Assembly: GCA_964603615.1 (NCBI GenBank)
Contig: CAZRVU010000020.1
Span: 1 to 36,388, forward strand
DNA from: JAAZMI01 sp964603615
GTDB lineage: Bacteria; Bacillota; Dethiobacteria; DTU022; UBA8154
Reading direction: 5' to 3'
DNA length: 36,388 nucleotides
Shown: positions 1 through 6,801 of the stretch, in pieces
How the letters are laid out: each line of letters starts with the position of its first letter
Numbering within the stretch: the first letter of the stretch is position 1
The notes under the pieces: model-generated
Seen by the model: only the letters and a program-made list of their open reading frames with translations
Databases searched by the model: none
What the model was told of the DNA's origin: nothing
Translations under genes and position numbers: made by a program

Positions 1-41
1 ATGATCAACATGGCCAGTCGCCGGGCAATGTATTTCAGCAT
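1..41 (-). CDS. ABC transporter permease, DppB/OppB-like, N-terminal 13 codons only (runs off left edge)
   Basis: Reading the minus strand from the ATG at 41-39 gives MLKYIARRLAMLI and then the window ends. A strong ribosome site, GGGGGAGG, lies at 49-56, seven bases before the ATG. An N-terminus of the form M-L-K-Y-I-x-R-R-L is typical of binding-protein-dependent permeases of the dipeptide/oligopeptide/nickel family, where it precedes the first membrane helix. The family call rests on 13 residues plus the ribosome site, so it is an inference. If right, the gene is probably the first permease of a peptide or nickel import operon lying to the left. A second in-frame choice is not available because the upstream ATG at 45-43 is in another frame. 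Confidence 0.55.
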   Translation of the reverse strand, partial: MLKYIARRLAMLI

Positions 42-157
42 GCATGCACCTCCCCCGGTAATATCAAGGTCATAACAAATAGGAATGAAAACATTTTTTG
101 TGACACAATAGGACCGTCAGAAACCGCTGAAAAAGTCCCTTGTGTTTGTTTTTGTAG

Positions 158-179
158 GGGCGGGGTTCCACCCCCGCCC
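158..179. repeat. GC-rich intergenic hairpin
   Basis: GGGCGGGG (158-165) pairs with CCCCGCCC (172-179) around a six-base loop. The flanking text (about 150-195) resembles the GC-rich intergenic repeats scattered in many Clostridia. No T-run follows on either strand, so it is not a typical intrinsic terminator. It sits in the upstream region of the permease at 1-41. Confidence 0.5.
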
Positions 180-313
180 GTTGCAAGGATGGCAAAGCAT
201 TCTTGTGCCTGGCCGGGTAGTTTCCCGTTTTTTGCTGTTGTTACAAACATTATATTCGTGTTACTAATTCTGCACCGTCCTCCCTATCTCCTGCTTGTTT
301 TAAAATATTTTTA

Positions 314-596
314 TTGGAGAAGGGGAAGCCTACCGAAATTACAAACATTACCACACAACAGCAATGGATTCAGGCGCAACAGGCGCAAAGGGATAAAAAA
401 GAAACGACGGCATCCCCGGGGAAAGAGAATAGATCCCATCGCTTCTTTTTTTAAAACATATCTCCCATCTGTAAAGACGCGTCCGCTTCCCGTAAATGCA
501 CCGCTAGTGGCAAACATTATTAGGGAAATAACAGAAAACTATGGCCTAATCAATAACCATCGTGTCGTTGCTTTCGTCCCAGCTCACACCCTTTGA
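314..596 (+). pseudogene. Decayed or frameshifted small reading frame, unknown function
   Basis: Two protein-like stretches lie in different frames. The first runs from TTG 314 to the TAA at 452-454 and is rich in Q, T, K and E (it contains TEITNITTQQQW and QAQQAQRDKKE). The second runs from about 453 to the stop at 594-596 and contains KTYLPSV and NAPLVANIIREITENYG. They would join if one T were removed from the seven-T run at 446-452, giving about 93 residues. No ribosome site precedes 314. I do not recognise the family. It may be a decayed gene, a sequencing error in a homopolymer, or chance. Its 3' end overlaps the small minus-strand gene at 546-737. Confidence 0.3.
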
Positions 597-737
597 AATT
601 GTGAGCTCCTGCGGATCTTTTAACATAGGATAAATTATCATCTTTCCCGAACCCAGATCCAATGAATATTTTTCCACATTCTCCGCCATTTTATTTTCTT
701 CCTTAATACTGCCTTTGTAAATAGTGATCATACACAC
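546..737 (-). CDS. Small hypothetical protein, 63 aa
   Basis: The GTG start at 737 is preceded by AAGGAGA (about 748-754). A second in-frame ATG with its own weaker AAGGAAG site would give a 47-residue product beginning MAENVEKYSLDLGSGK. The product has no membrane segment or cysteine cluster and has an acidic C-terminus ending in DTMVID. I do not recognise a family. Support for a real gene comes from the ribosome site and from a near-consensus sigma-A promoter at 846-874 on the same strand, leaving a leader of about 100 bases. The opposing decayed frame (314-596) overlaps its 3' end. Confidence 0.5.
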   Translation of the reverse strand: MCMITIYKGSIKEENKMAENVEKYSLDLGSGKMIIYPMLKDPQELTISKGVSWDESNDTMVID

Positions 738-845
738 GTAAAATCATCTCCTTAACAAATTTTTTTATTTATTATGAGCATGCCTTGTTTCCAATAGCTG
801 TAAAAGTCTTGTATATCATACCCCCATTTTAAAAACGTTAACCTT

Positions 846-874
846 ATTTTAAAAATTTTAAACAACGTTGTCAA
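846..874 (-). promoter_or_regulatory. Sigma-A type promoter for the small gene at 546-737
   Basis: On the minus strand there is a perfect -35 TTGACA (874-869), a 17-base spacer and -10 TAAAAT (851-846). The surroundings are strongly AT-rich. The orientation and distance fit the small gene downstream at 737. Confidence 0.6.
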
Positions 875-1050
875 ATTTTATTATCTTTTGAAAATATTTT
901 TCTCCCGTATATGCTCCGGGGCTTGCCCAATGAGGCTAGCCAGCAAAACCGCGTGGTGCTACTTGTAGTTAAATCGTGTTACAATGAAAGTAATTCTACA
1001 TATCGCCACAATATCCTGCTTGCTTTCTACAATTTATCATACAATCCCTA

Positions 1051-1077
1051 AAAAAAATGCCCGCCTTTTTTCCGGGC
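1051..1077 (-). terminator. Terminator-like hairpin, minus strand
   Basis: Read on the minus strand, GCCCG (1077-1073) pairs with CGGGC (1063-1059) and is followed by A and then seven T (down to about 1051). This is a short intrinsic terminator shape. It could isolate the mod control region from leftward transcription. No clear minus-strand gene feeds it. Confidence 0.35.
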
Positions 1078-1107
1078 CAACTATTCCGGCAAAACCGGAA
1101 TAGTTGG
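1077..1107. repeat. Perfect 13-bp inverted repeat upstream of the mod promoter
   Basis: CCAACTATTCCGG at 1077-1089 and its exact complement at 1095-1107 are separated by five bases (CAAAA). The repeat ends three bases before the -35 hexamer at 1111. No T-run follows on the plus strand. The position suits a regulator binding site or a cruciform as well as an RNA hairpin. The function is unknown. Confidence 0.6.
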
Positions 1108-1110
1108 AGC

Positions 1111-1139
1111 TTGACTCTTTTCACCGGCAGCGCTATACT
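1111..1139 (+). promoter_or_regulatory. Probable sigma-A promoter of the modABC operon
   Basis: TTGACT (1111-1116), a 17-base spacer and TATACT (1134-1139) make a good sigma-A promoter. Transcription would start near 1146, giving a leader of about 500 bases before the modA ATG at 1646. An alternative -10 (TATAAT at 1589-1594) nearer the gene has no convincing -35. The -10 lies inside the 34-bp palindrome, so occupancy of the palindrome should block initiation. Confidence 0.55.
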
Positions 1140-1159
1140 TATATAAGTATAGCGCTGCC
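1126..1159. promoter_or_regulatory. Perfect 34-bp palindrome over the mod -10: candidate operator
   Basis: Both arms of 17 bases match exactly (left arm GGCAGCGCTATACTTAT). The core has the form CGCTATA ... TATAGCG, which recalls the two-fold symmetric ModE sites of molybdate operons. That comparison is from memory and not aligned. The palindrome covers the -10 and the predicted start site of the promoter at 1111-1139, a classic repressor position. No modE-like gene is present in this window. Confidence 0.5.
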
Positions 1160-1184
1160 TAAAATGTCCCCTCGCCACCAAGTT

Positions 1185-1304
1185 AAAAGGCTGCCGGGAT
1201 CAAAAGGGCAGCGGCAGGATCGTCGTTGTTGAAGGGCTTGCCCTGAACGCAAGGCATCCAGACAAGCCCCATGAAAGGAGGGAAGCCAGACGTCAAATTT
1301 TTTT
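1185..1304 (+). ncRNA. Foldable leader RNA of the mod operon; candidate Mo/W-cofactor riboswitch (unproven)
   Basis: The leader can form GCTGCC/GGCAGC (1190-1195 with 1207-1212). It can also form GGGCTTG/CAAGCCC (1234-1240 with 1263-1269), competing with CTTGC/GCAAG (1237-1241 with 1249-1253). A closing GGCT/AGCC pairing (1189-1192 with 1284-1287) is possible. Seven T follow at 1298-1304. Moco and Tuco riboswitches are known upstream of molybdate and tungstate transporter genes, so the position fits. I could not match the consensus by eye, so this is a hypothesis. Confidence 0.3.
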
Positions 1305-1400
1305 CCCCGTTGTTTACTAGATTTTAAGGGCAGGAATTGTTCCGCCTATCACGAATTATTAAAACTAATATGGAATTTCCGAATCCGTAGCCATTAATCC

Positions 1401-1439
1401 GGCGCTAAAAATCAGGGCTGCAGCCCGGTAAGATGCGCC
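1401..1439 (+). promoter_or_regulatory. Nested stem in the distal mod leader
   Basis: GGCGC (1401-1405) pairs with GCGCC (1435-1439) and encloses the palindrome GGGCTGCAGCCC (1415-1426). It lies between the candidate riboswitch region and modA. The rest of 1305-1645 is AT-rich and shows no other gene, apart from a weak TATAAT at 1589-1594 and the modA ribosome site AGGAGG at 1635-1640. Confidence 0.35.
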
Positions 1440-1645
1440 TAAAAACAAAAACTAGTGCCCTACCCCTAATAAAAAGGAAATTTAAGGCATTTTACCCTCG
1501 AATGCCGGGCATCTTTTGGCCATGAGTTTCTTTGCGGGGGCGACATCTCTGCCATCGAAAGATGGGATTATCTTCACAGATATCATTATATAATGGGGTT
1601 TCTTTACGGAGAGCGGTCTGTTCCATATTGAAACAGGAGGAAAAA

Positions 1646-2449
1646 ATGAAGAGATTATTAAAATATTCCAGATTAGTAGAAATTACCTTTGTTCTGCTTG
1701 CAGTACTCTTGGTCGGAACGGTTGGATGTGGAGGTTTAAACGGTGAGAAAGAAGAGGCGGGACAAGTTCTTTTTGCCTATGTGGGCGCCAACCTTAAGGA
1801 ACCGGTAACTTCCCTGGCCGAAGCCTATGAAGCCAAAACCGGCGTTAAAATAGAACTGACTTTTCAAAATGCGGGCGCCCTTTTAAACCAGATCGCCACA
1901 ACAAAAAAGGGCGACATCTATATCCCCGGAGGGATGGCCTTTGCCAATAAGGGCCAGGAAGAAGGCCACGTGGAGAAAATTGCCGGCCCTATCGCCTACC
2001 ATACGCCGGTGATCATCGTCCCGGAGGACAACCCGGCGAACATAACCTCGGTTCGCGATTTGGCCAATCCGGGCGTAGAGCTGGTAATTCCCGATCAAGA
2101 ATCTACCGCCATCGGGAAGACCGCCACCAAAATATTTGAAAATACAGGACTAAGGGCGGAGATCGAAGGTAACATCATCGCCACCCTGGAATCACCGGCC
2201 AAGGTGCTGGCCGTAATCGGCATGGGGGAAGGCAACGCAGGCCTTGTCGAATACAGCAACGCCGCCAACAACGGCGCAGGGCTGATCGTCATCGAGATCG
2301 AACCGGCGTTTAACGAAGTCGACAAGATTCCCATTGCCACTTTAACCTATTCTGAGAACAAAGAACTTGCTGAGGACTTTATGGAGTATGTACAACAAAA
2401 TGGACCGGCGGTCTTTGAAACTTATGGCTTTAAAACAACCGTTGAATAG
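1646..2449 (+). CDS. modA: Molybdate/tungstate ABC transporter substrate-binding lipoprotein
   Basis: This is predicted to capture an oxyanion (molybdate or tungstate) outside the membrane and deliver it to ModB. The 267-residue product has an N-terminal basic and hydrophobic signal ending in TVGC, a lipobox that would make the Cys near residue 28 the lipidated N-terminus. The mature part has the type II periplasmic-binding pattern, with an early VGANLKEPV segment, GALLNQI, GDIYIPGG and a later IGKTATKI region. I chose ATG 1646 because AGGAGG sits five bases upstream; an open frame extends further upstream but adds an implausible tail in front of the signal peptide. modB and modC overlap downstream, and this context makes the assignment firm. 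Choice between Mo and W cannot be made from sequence alone. Confidence 0.85.
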   Translation: MKRLLKYSRLVEITFVLLAVLLVGTVGCGGLNGEKEEAGQVLFAYVGANLKEPVTSLAEAYEAKTGVKIELTFQNAGALLNQIATTKKGDIYIPGGMAFANKGQEEGHVEKIAGPIAYHTPVIIVPEDNPANITSVRDLANPGVELVIPDQESTAIGKTATKIFENTGLRAEIEGNIIATLESPAKVLAVIGMGEGNAGLVEYSNAANNGAGLIVIEIEPAFNEVDKIPIATLTYSENKELAEDFMEYVQQNGPAVFETYGFKTTVE

Positions 2450-3245
2450 GAAAAAAATATTAAATAAGGGCCCTTTATTCGCCTTTTTTTGGGCAATCAT
2501 GATCTTTACTGTTTTCTTTTACCTGTTATTGATCTTCAGTCTGATCTCTTATAGCGACTGGGAAACGCTCGCCGGTGTATTCCGCGATCCAGAATTTTAT
2601 TTTGCCATTAAGTTCACTTTCCAGACCTCCACGCTGGCGATAACACTGGCGACGATCGTTGCCTTGCCCTGCGGCTTTCTTCTTTCTCGTTACCGCTTTA
2701 AAGGCCGCGCCTTTTTTGATACCCTTTTCGATATCCCGATTATCCTGCCTCCCCTGGTCAGCGGGATCGCACTGTTGATTTTTTTTGGGCCTTTCTTGGG
2801 CGATCAACTGGCCCGGCTCGGTATAAATGTAGTCTTTTCGCCTTGGGGAGTGGTCATTGCCCAGTGGTTTATCGCCACTCCCTTTGCGACGAAAACCTTT
2901 AAACATACTTTTGCTTCCCTGGATCGACGCATGGAAAAGGTGGCGCGGACTTTGGGCTTCACCCCGGCCATGGTTTTCTACAAGGTTACCCTGCCGCTGG
3001 CCCGGAACGGTATTATCGGTGGGATCATCATGGCCTGGGCCCGGGCATTGGGGGAATTTGGGGCCACGGCTATGCTGGCCGGCATCACCCGCATGAAAAC
3101 AGAAACACTTTCAGTGGCCGTGTTTTTAAATATGTCCATCGGCGATATGAAGTTCGCCCTATCGACCGCCCTGGTAATGCTGCTAATCGCCCTTTTCTTG
3201 CTGGTTACTGTAAAAGTATTCTTGTCCGATGAGGTACGAACATGA
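2424..3245 (+). CDS. modB: Molybdate/tungstate ABC transporter permease
   Basis: This is an integral membrane channel of the oxyanion importer. The 273-residue product has about five to six hydrophobic segments. It carries the EAA cytoplasmic loop that docks onto the ATPase, visible as the stretch from EKVARTLGF to ARALGEFGA (about residues 178-215). The start is uncertain: ATG 2424 lies inside the 3' end of modA and has no clear ribosome site, and the in-frame TTG at 2442 is an alternative. Translational coupling to modA is likely. The stop codon overlaps the start of modC in an ATGA arrangement. Confidence 0.88.
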   Translation: MALKQPLNRKKILNKGPLFAFFWAIMIFTVFFYLLLIFSLISYSDWETLAGVFRDPEFYFAIKFTFQTSTLAITLATIVALPCGFLLSRYRFKGRAFFDTLFDIPIILPPLVSGIALLIFFGPFLGDQLARLGINVVFSPWGVVIAQWFIATPFATKTFKHTFASLDRRMEKVARTLGFTPAMVFYKVTLPLARNGIIGGIIMAWARALGEFGATAMLAGITRMKTETLSVAVFLNMSIGDMKFALSTALVMLLIALFLLVTVKVFLSDEVRT

Positions 3246-4342
3246 AGGGAACATCTTTAAAAGTCAACAATATTCGTGTACAGGCCGGGAAATTCATGCT
3301 AAATGATATCTCTTTCGTGATGGGAAAAAGCGACTACCTGGTAATTCTCGGTCCTACCGGTTGCGGGAAAACTATGTTGTTGGAAACTTTGGCGGGGCTA
3401 CGGGCCGTTACTGCCGGTCATATTTACCTAAACGGACAAGAGATCACCGCTTTACCGCCCGAACAACGTCGTTTCGGCTTTGCCTATCAAGATAGCCTTC
3501 TCTACCCGTACATGAACGTTCGCCATAATATCCTTTTCGGCGCTAAGGCAATGAAGCGGGATAGGGAACGTGCTGTTCTGGCACGATTAGAAAACATTGC
3601 GCAGAAGATGAACATCGCCCACCTTTTAGAGCGCTTCCCCGGGTCCCTGAGCGGAGGGGAAAAACAACGGGTTTCCCTGGCCCGGGCCATTCTCTTAAAC
3701 CCCCCGCTGCTACTTTTGGACGAGCCCCTGTCGTCCCTGGATCCGAAAATGCGGCAAGCGATGCAAGAGCTACTGAAAGAACTGCACACCTCCGAACAGA
3801 TGGGCATCGTGCATGTCACCCATGATTTCAACGAGGCCTTGCAGTTAGGAACCAAAGTCCTGGTAATGGAACAAGGAAAAGTTCTGCAACAGGGCCAGCC
3901 GATGGAGATATTTAATAGGCCGGGGACCCTTTCCATGGCCCACTTCCTGCTGGTGGAGAACATCCAGGAGGGAGAGGTTATAAAGGAACAGGGCCTGAGC
4001 TATTTCCAGAAAAAAGAGAGGGACCTGCTACTGGGCCCCTTAAACGCCCCTGGCATCAACAACACCCCGGAACGGCAAAAAGCCTACCTGGCTACCCGCT
4101 CCGGGAATATCCGCTTAGCCCCGACAAACGGGCTGGTAGGAAGCCCGCCGCCCAACTGCTGGCCGGCAGAGATATTACAGAAGAACTTTTACCATACGCA
4201 TGTCGATGTGCTCTGCAAAGGGTGCGGGCGCTGGAGGGTGGCTCTCGCCCTCTCCGATTGGCAGAAAATGGACTTAGAGATTGGCGCCCCGGTTTGGCTG
4301 TCCCTCAAAGAAGAAGACCTGCACGTCGTAGAAGATAGATGA
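3242..4342 (+). CDS. modC: Molybdate/tungstate ABC transporter ATP-binding protein
   Basis: This is the ATPase that drives oxyanion import through ModB. In the 366-residue product I see Walker A GPTGCGKT (37-44), the Q-loop Gln83, the signature LSGGEKQR (136-143), Walker B LLLLDEP (156-162) and the switch His of VTHD near 193. The C-terminal third (about 235-366) is an accessory region of the kind that in ModC carries a TOBE/MOP oxyanion-sensing domain. The last 65 residues look like one such domain; the two cysteines in CKGCG there are unusual. It starts at the ATG that overlaps the modB stop by four bases, so the three genes form one operon. Confidence 0.88.
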   Translation: MKGTSLKVNNIRVQAGKFMLNDISFVMGKSDYLVILGPTGCGKTMLLETLAGLRAVTAGHIYLNGQEITALPPEQRRFGFAYQDSLLYPYMNVRHNILFGAKAMKRDRERAVLARLENIAQKMNIAHLLERFPGSLSGGEKQRVSLARAILLNPPLLLLDEPLSSLDPKMRQAMQELLKELHTSEQMGIVHVTHDFNEALQLGTKVLVMEQGKVLQQGQPMEIFNRPGTLSMAHFLLVENIQEGEVIKEQGLSYFQKKERDLLLGPLNAPGINNTPERQKAYLATRSGNIRLAPTNGLVGSPPPNCWPAEILQKNFYHTHVDVLCKGCGRWRVALALSDWQKMDLEIGAPVWLSLKEEDLHVVEDR

Positions 4343-4468
4343 AAGTGAAACTTTAAATATAATTTGGCGAAATATCCTCCAGTAGATATATTTTCCCAAA
4401 CCCCAACCTTTTGCCCGGGCAGCTCTGGACCAGTTTTCGTGCTATTATCTGACCTGCTTCAGCATGTT

Positions 4469-4492
4469 AAAACAGGCTTTCAAGCCTGTTTT
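4469..4492 (+). terminator. Probable terminator of the mod operon
   Basis: AAAACAGGCT (4469-4478) and AGCCTGTTTT (4483-4492) form a perfect 10-bp stem with a four-base loop. A five-T run follows a few bases later (about 4499-4503). It lies 127 bases after the modC stop and before the FliK-like gene. Confidence 0.6.
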
Positions 4493-4528
4493 GATGCGTT
4501 TTTGAGCAACTTTTTACGCCGGGGCCTG

Positions 4529-4553
4529 TAAAAGTTTACAGTTTTGCCGAAAC
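4529..4553 (+). promoter_or_regulatory. Possible sigma-28/SigD-like promoter for the FliK-like gene
   Basis: TAAAAGTTT (4529-4537) and GCCGAAAC (4546-4553) resemble the flagellar sigma consensus TAAAGTTT-N11-GCCGATAA. The spacing is about three bases short, so this is tentative. It fits the flagellum-related domain encoded just downstream. Confidence 0.3.
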
Positions 4554-4585
4554 ATAAAGTAAAGGGTTTTTAGGCGGTGGACAGC

Positions 4586-6115
4586 ATGGCTGAAAGCATC
4601 AGCAGTATCCCTTCATTTTTACTAGGCAATATAACGCAGATGCCGGATTTTAAAATTAGGTCCGGCCAGATCTTGTCCGGCACAGTGCTGGAGGTAAATG
4701 AGAGGCAAGCAGTGCTCTTACTGCAAGGCATCAACATAGTGGCTGAACTGGAAACAGCCCTAACCCCCGGAGAAAGGGTTACACTGCAAGTTGAAGCGTT
4801 GACGGCTGATGGTAGAATCTTACTAAAAAAATTGGATGGGGCGGAAAACAGCAGCGTTCAAGAAATGGGTGAACAAGAATTAAAGGCGGTGCTGCAACAT
4901 CTGGGGCTGCCGGAGGGAAAACTTAACCAGTCTCTCGTGGCAGAGATGCTGCGCAGCAGGCTACCCATTGCCGGGCCACACCTCCAAGAAATGGCCGCTT
5001 TCGCTGCCGCTAACGATCTTTCTCCCGGGGAGGTGCCGGCCCTAACCTGGCTCTGGTCTCAAAGCCTGCCGCTCACGCCGGAAACGGTGGCCGCCATCCA
5101 TAACCTTATGGAAAACGGGCCGGATAGCTCCTTCTTGCAGGATCTTTTTGAAGCCTTCGCCGCGCTCCCGGCCGGAGAAACTGAAAATACAAGCTTACGC
5201 CACCTCTTTACAGACTGGGCAAACCTGCCGGTTAGCAGCAGTGATACGCCAGCCACGGCAACAGTTAAAATAGAAGCCCTGATCGCTAAGCTGGGATTAA
5301 ACTACGAGCGAACCCTCCTCCAGCCGCCGGAAACAGTTGAAGCCCACCACCCGGGGGAAACCCGCCATTTAAAAGATGCTCCAACTCATCTTTCAAAACA
5401 CACTGGGCCGCATATCGTGGAAGATACCCCGGTGGAAAATACCCCAAAGGATTTTTCACCAAATATGATGGGGAACACAACAAAAGCGGCAAAAGACGTA
5501 CTAAAAGATACTTTAAAAGATATAGGGGAGATGGCAGCAGACCCGGCAAAAGAAAATAACATAGCTACTTCTTTAAAATACACCCTGCTGAAGCTGGCGC
5601 AATCACCCAAGGGCATACCCGCATCCGCCCTTGGGATAACGGCCCAAAAAATGCTGGGGGAGATCACCGGCTTGCAGCTACTGAACATCTCCGGGCAACA
5701 GGAGGCTACCGAAAGCAGCAGCATCTTTTTGGCTGCCTGGGCCTCCTTTCCAGAAGAAAAATTGCTACCGTTGTTCCTAAAAATTAAAAGATACAAACAA
5801 CAACATGAAAAAGTAGAAAATCCCCTTTACCAGATCTTCTTCTTGCTCAATACGCGGCACCTGGGCCAGATAATTTGCCGCCTGGCCCTGGAAAAAGAAC
5901 GCCTAAGCTGCGGCTTTACCGTCAGGGGCAAAGAAGAGAAAAAGCTTATGGATGACTACCTGGGGTTCTTGGGGCAAAGATTAGCAGGCCTGCCCTGGCA
6001 GATCGTCATGCACCCTACGAAAATAAATTCCACCGCAGAAATTAAACGCGCCTGGCAGGAAGAATTCTTTGCCAGCAGACCCGGCCGGCCAAAGGCACTG
6101 GACGCGCGGGCCTGA
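4586..6115 (+). CDS. FliK-like protein (flagellar hook-length control C-terminal domain)
   Basis: The 509-residue protein has an N-terminal part beginning with a small beta-rich region (about 25-90, with GTVLEVNERQAVLLL). The middle is a low-complexity, K/D/T-rich linker, about 255-330. The C-terminal domain, about 390-490, contains ENPLYQIFFLLNTRHLGQI and the strand-rich region after it. That C-terminal pattern matches the FliK-type hook-length domain, which in flagella contacts the FlhB export switch. I chose ATG 4586 because AGGCGG lies eight bases before it; the GTG nine bases earlier has no such spacing. The next gene encodes a FlhB C-terminus-like protein, the same pairing as Bacillus subtilis ylqG-ylqH. 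No other flagellar genes are in the window, so a true flagellar role is not proven. Confidence 0.65.
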   Translation: MAESISSIPSFLLGNITQMPDFKIRSGQILSGTVLEVNERQAVLLLQGINIVAELETALTPGERVTLQVEALTADGRILLKKLDGAENSSVQEMGEQELKAVLQHLGLPEGKLNQSLVAEMLRSRLPIAGPHLQEMAAFAAANDLSPGEVPALTWLWSQSLPLTPETVAAIHNLMENGPDSSFLQDLFEAFAALPAGETENTSLRHLFTDWANLPVSSSDTPATATVKIEALIAKLGLNYERTLLQPPETVEAHHPGETRHLKDAPTHLSKHTGPHIVEDTPVENTPKDFSPNMMGNTTKAAKDVLKDTLKDIGEMAADPAKENNIATSLKYTLLKLAQSPKGIPASALGITAQKMLGEITGLQLLNISGQQEATESSSIFLAAWASFPEEKLLPLFLKIKRYKQQHEKVENPLYQIFFLLNTRHLGQIICRLALEKERLSCGFTVRGKEEKKLMDDYLGFLGQRLAGLPWQIVMHPTKINSTAEIKRAWQEEFFASRPGRPKALDARA

Positions 6116-6176
6116 AAAACAGGCCAAAGAGAACAAATCGTCCTGGATGAATAAAACCGTAGAAAGTGAGCGGAAG

Positions 6177-6461
6177 ATGAATAAAGATAGAAAGGCACCG
6201 AAAATAAAATACGCCGCGGCGCTTAAATACAAAGAAGAGGAAGATAATGCACCGCGGGTCGTGGCTTTCGGCCAGGGTAAACTGGCCGAAAAGATTATGC
6301 AGACGGCCCGGGAAAACAATATTCCATTACACAAGGATCCCGAACTGGTCCAGGCCCTAAGCAGCCTGGCAGTAGGGCAGGAAATACCTGTCGAGCTATA
6401 TCAAGCCCTCGCCGAGGTGCTGGCTTTCGTCCTCTACTTGGACAAAATGAAAGGAAGCTAG
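6177..6461 (+). CDS. ylqH: FlhB C-terminal-domain-like (YscU/HrcU family) small protein
   Basis: The 94-residue product resembles the cytoplasmic domain of FlhB/YscU, the substrate-specificity switch of type III export. It shows KYAAALKYKEEEDNAPRVV and GQGKLAEKIMQTARENNIPL, followed by a helix pair. The NPTH autocleavage motif of full FlhB is absent: the corresponding position starts with KYAAALKY, as in stand-alone YlqH proteins. There are no membrane helices. The start could also be ATG 6147; both are weakly supported (GCGGAAG before 6177). It lies 61 bases after the FliK-like gene and is probably cotranscribed. The real cellular role of this stand-alone family is unknown to me. Confidence 0.75.
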   Translation: MNKDRKAPKIKYAAALKYKEEEDNAPRVVAFGQGKLAEKIMQTARENNIPLHKDPELVQALSSLAVGQEIPVELYQALAEVLAFVLYLDKMKGS

Positions 6462-6801
6462 CGCTGCATCAACATTACGTAAAAATATCTTCCGGGTCAA
6501 TGATAGGCCATTCTTCCGAACCCCCGGTTTAAAGATCCGATCTGCCAATTATTGTCCCGGAGCAATTTTTTTGTTAGTTCCCCACAATTTTTCCATTTTT
6601 ACCTGCAACCCTCCTGCCATGCTTTACGTCTTACATCATGGAGCATCATCTCCGGTCTGTTTTTTTGCATATGATGCTAGCATACCGGCTATTAGTAAAC
6701 ATGTCCAACAACCCAATTACCGCTTTTAACAGTTTTAACCAGTTTATTTTGTAGCTAAAGCTGTTATCCAGATCGGTCTTAAGGGGGAAAGAAAAAGGTA
6801 T
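6462..6801. other. Intergenic region, 340 bp
   Basis: There is no convincing gene here. A weak terminator shape exists at 6640-6666 (GGAG/CTCC stem followed closely by seven or more T). The AT-rich stretch 6720-6775 probably holds the promoter of the ABC export operon, but I see no clean -35/-10 pair. A purine-rich ribosome site (AAGGGGGAAAG, 6780-6790) precedes the next gene. Confidence 0.5.

Noticed and set aside
35..250. 71-residue minus-strand frame ending in the GC-rich repeat
   Set aside because: It crosses the GC-rich intergenic hairpin and the ribosome site of the permease; its composition is that of intergenic repeat DNA.
189..596. 135-residue plus-strand frame from ATG 189
   Set aside because: No ribosome site, a hydrophobic start followed by an implausible K/R-rich middle. 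Only its 3' part looks protein-like and it joins better to another frame (see 314-596).
996..1181. 61-residue minus-strand frame
   Set aside because: It runs through the palindrome, hairpins and promoter of the mod operon and has no ribosome site.
1185..1304. Cobalamin riboswitch
   Set aside because: The GGGAAGCCAG string at about 1280-1289 looks suggestive but the other conserved boxes are absent, and the downstream genes are oxyanion transport genes.
1589..1594. TATAAT as the main mod promoter
   Set aside because: No acceptable -35 lies 16-18 bases upstream, whereas 1111-1139 has a good pair.
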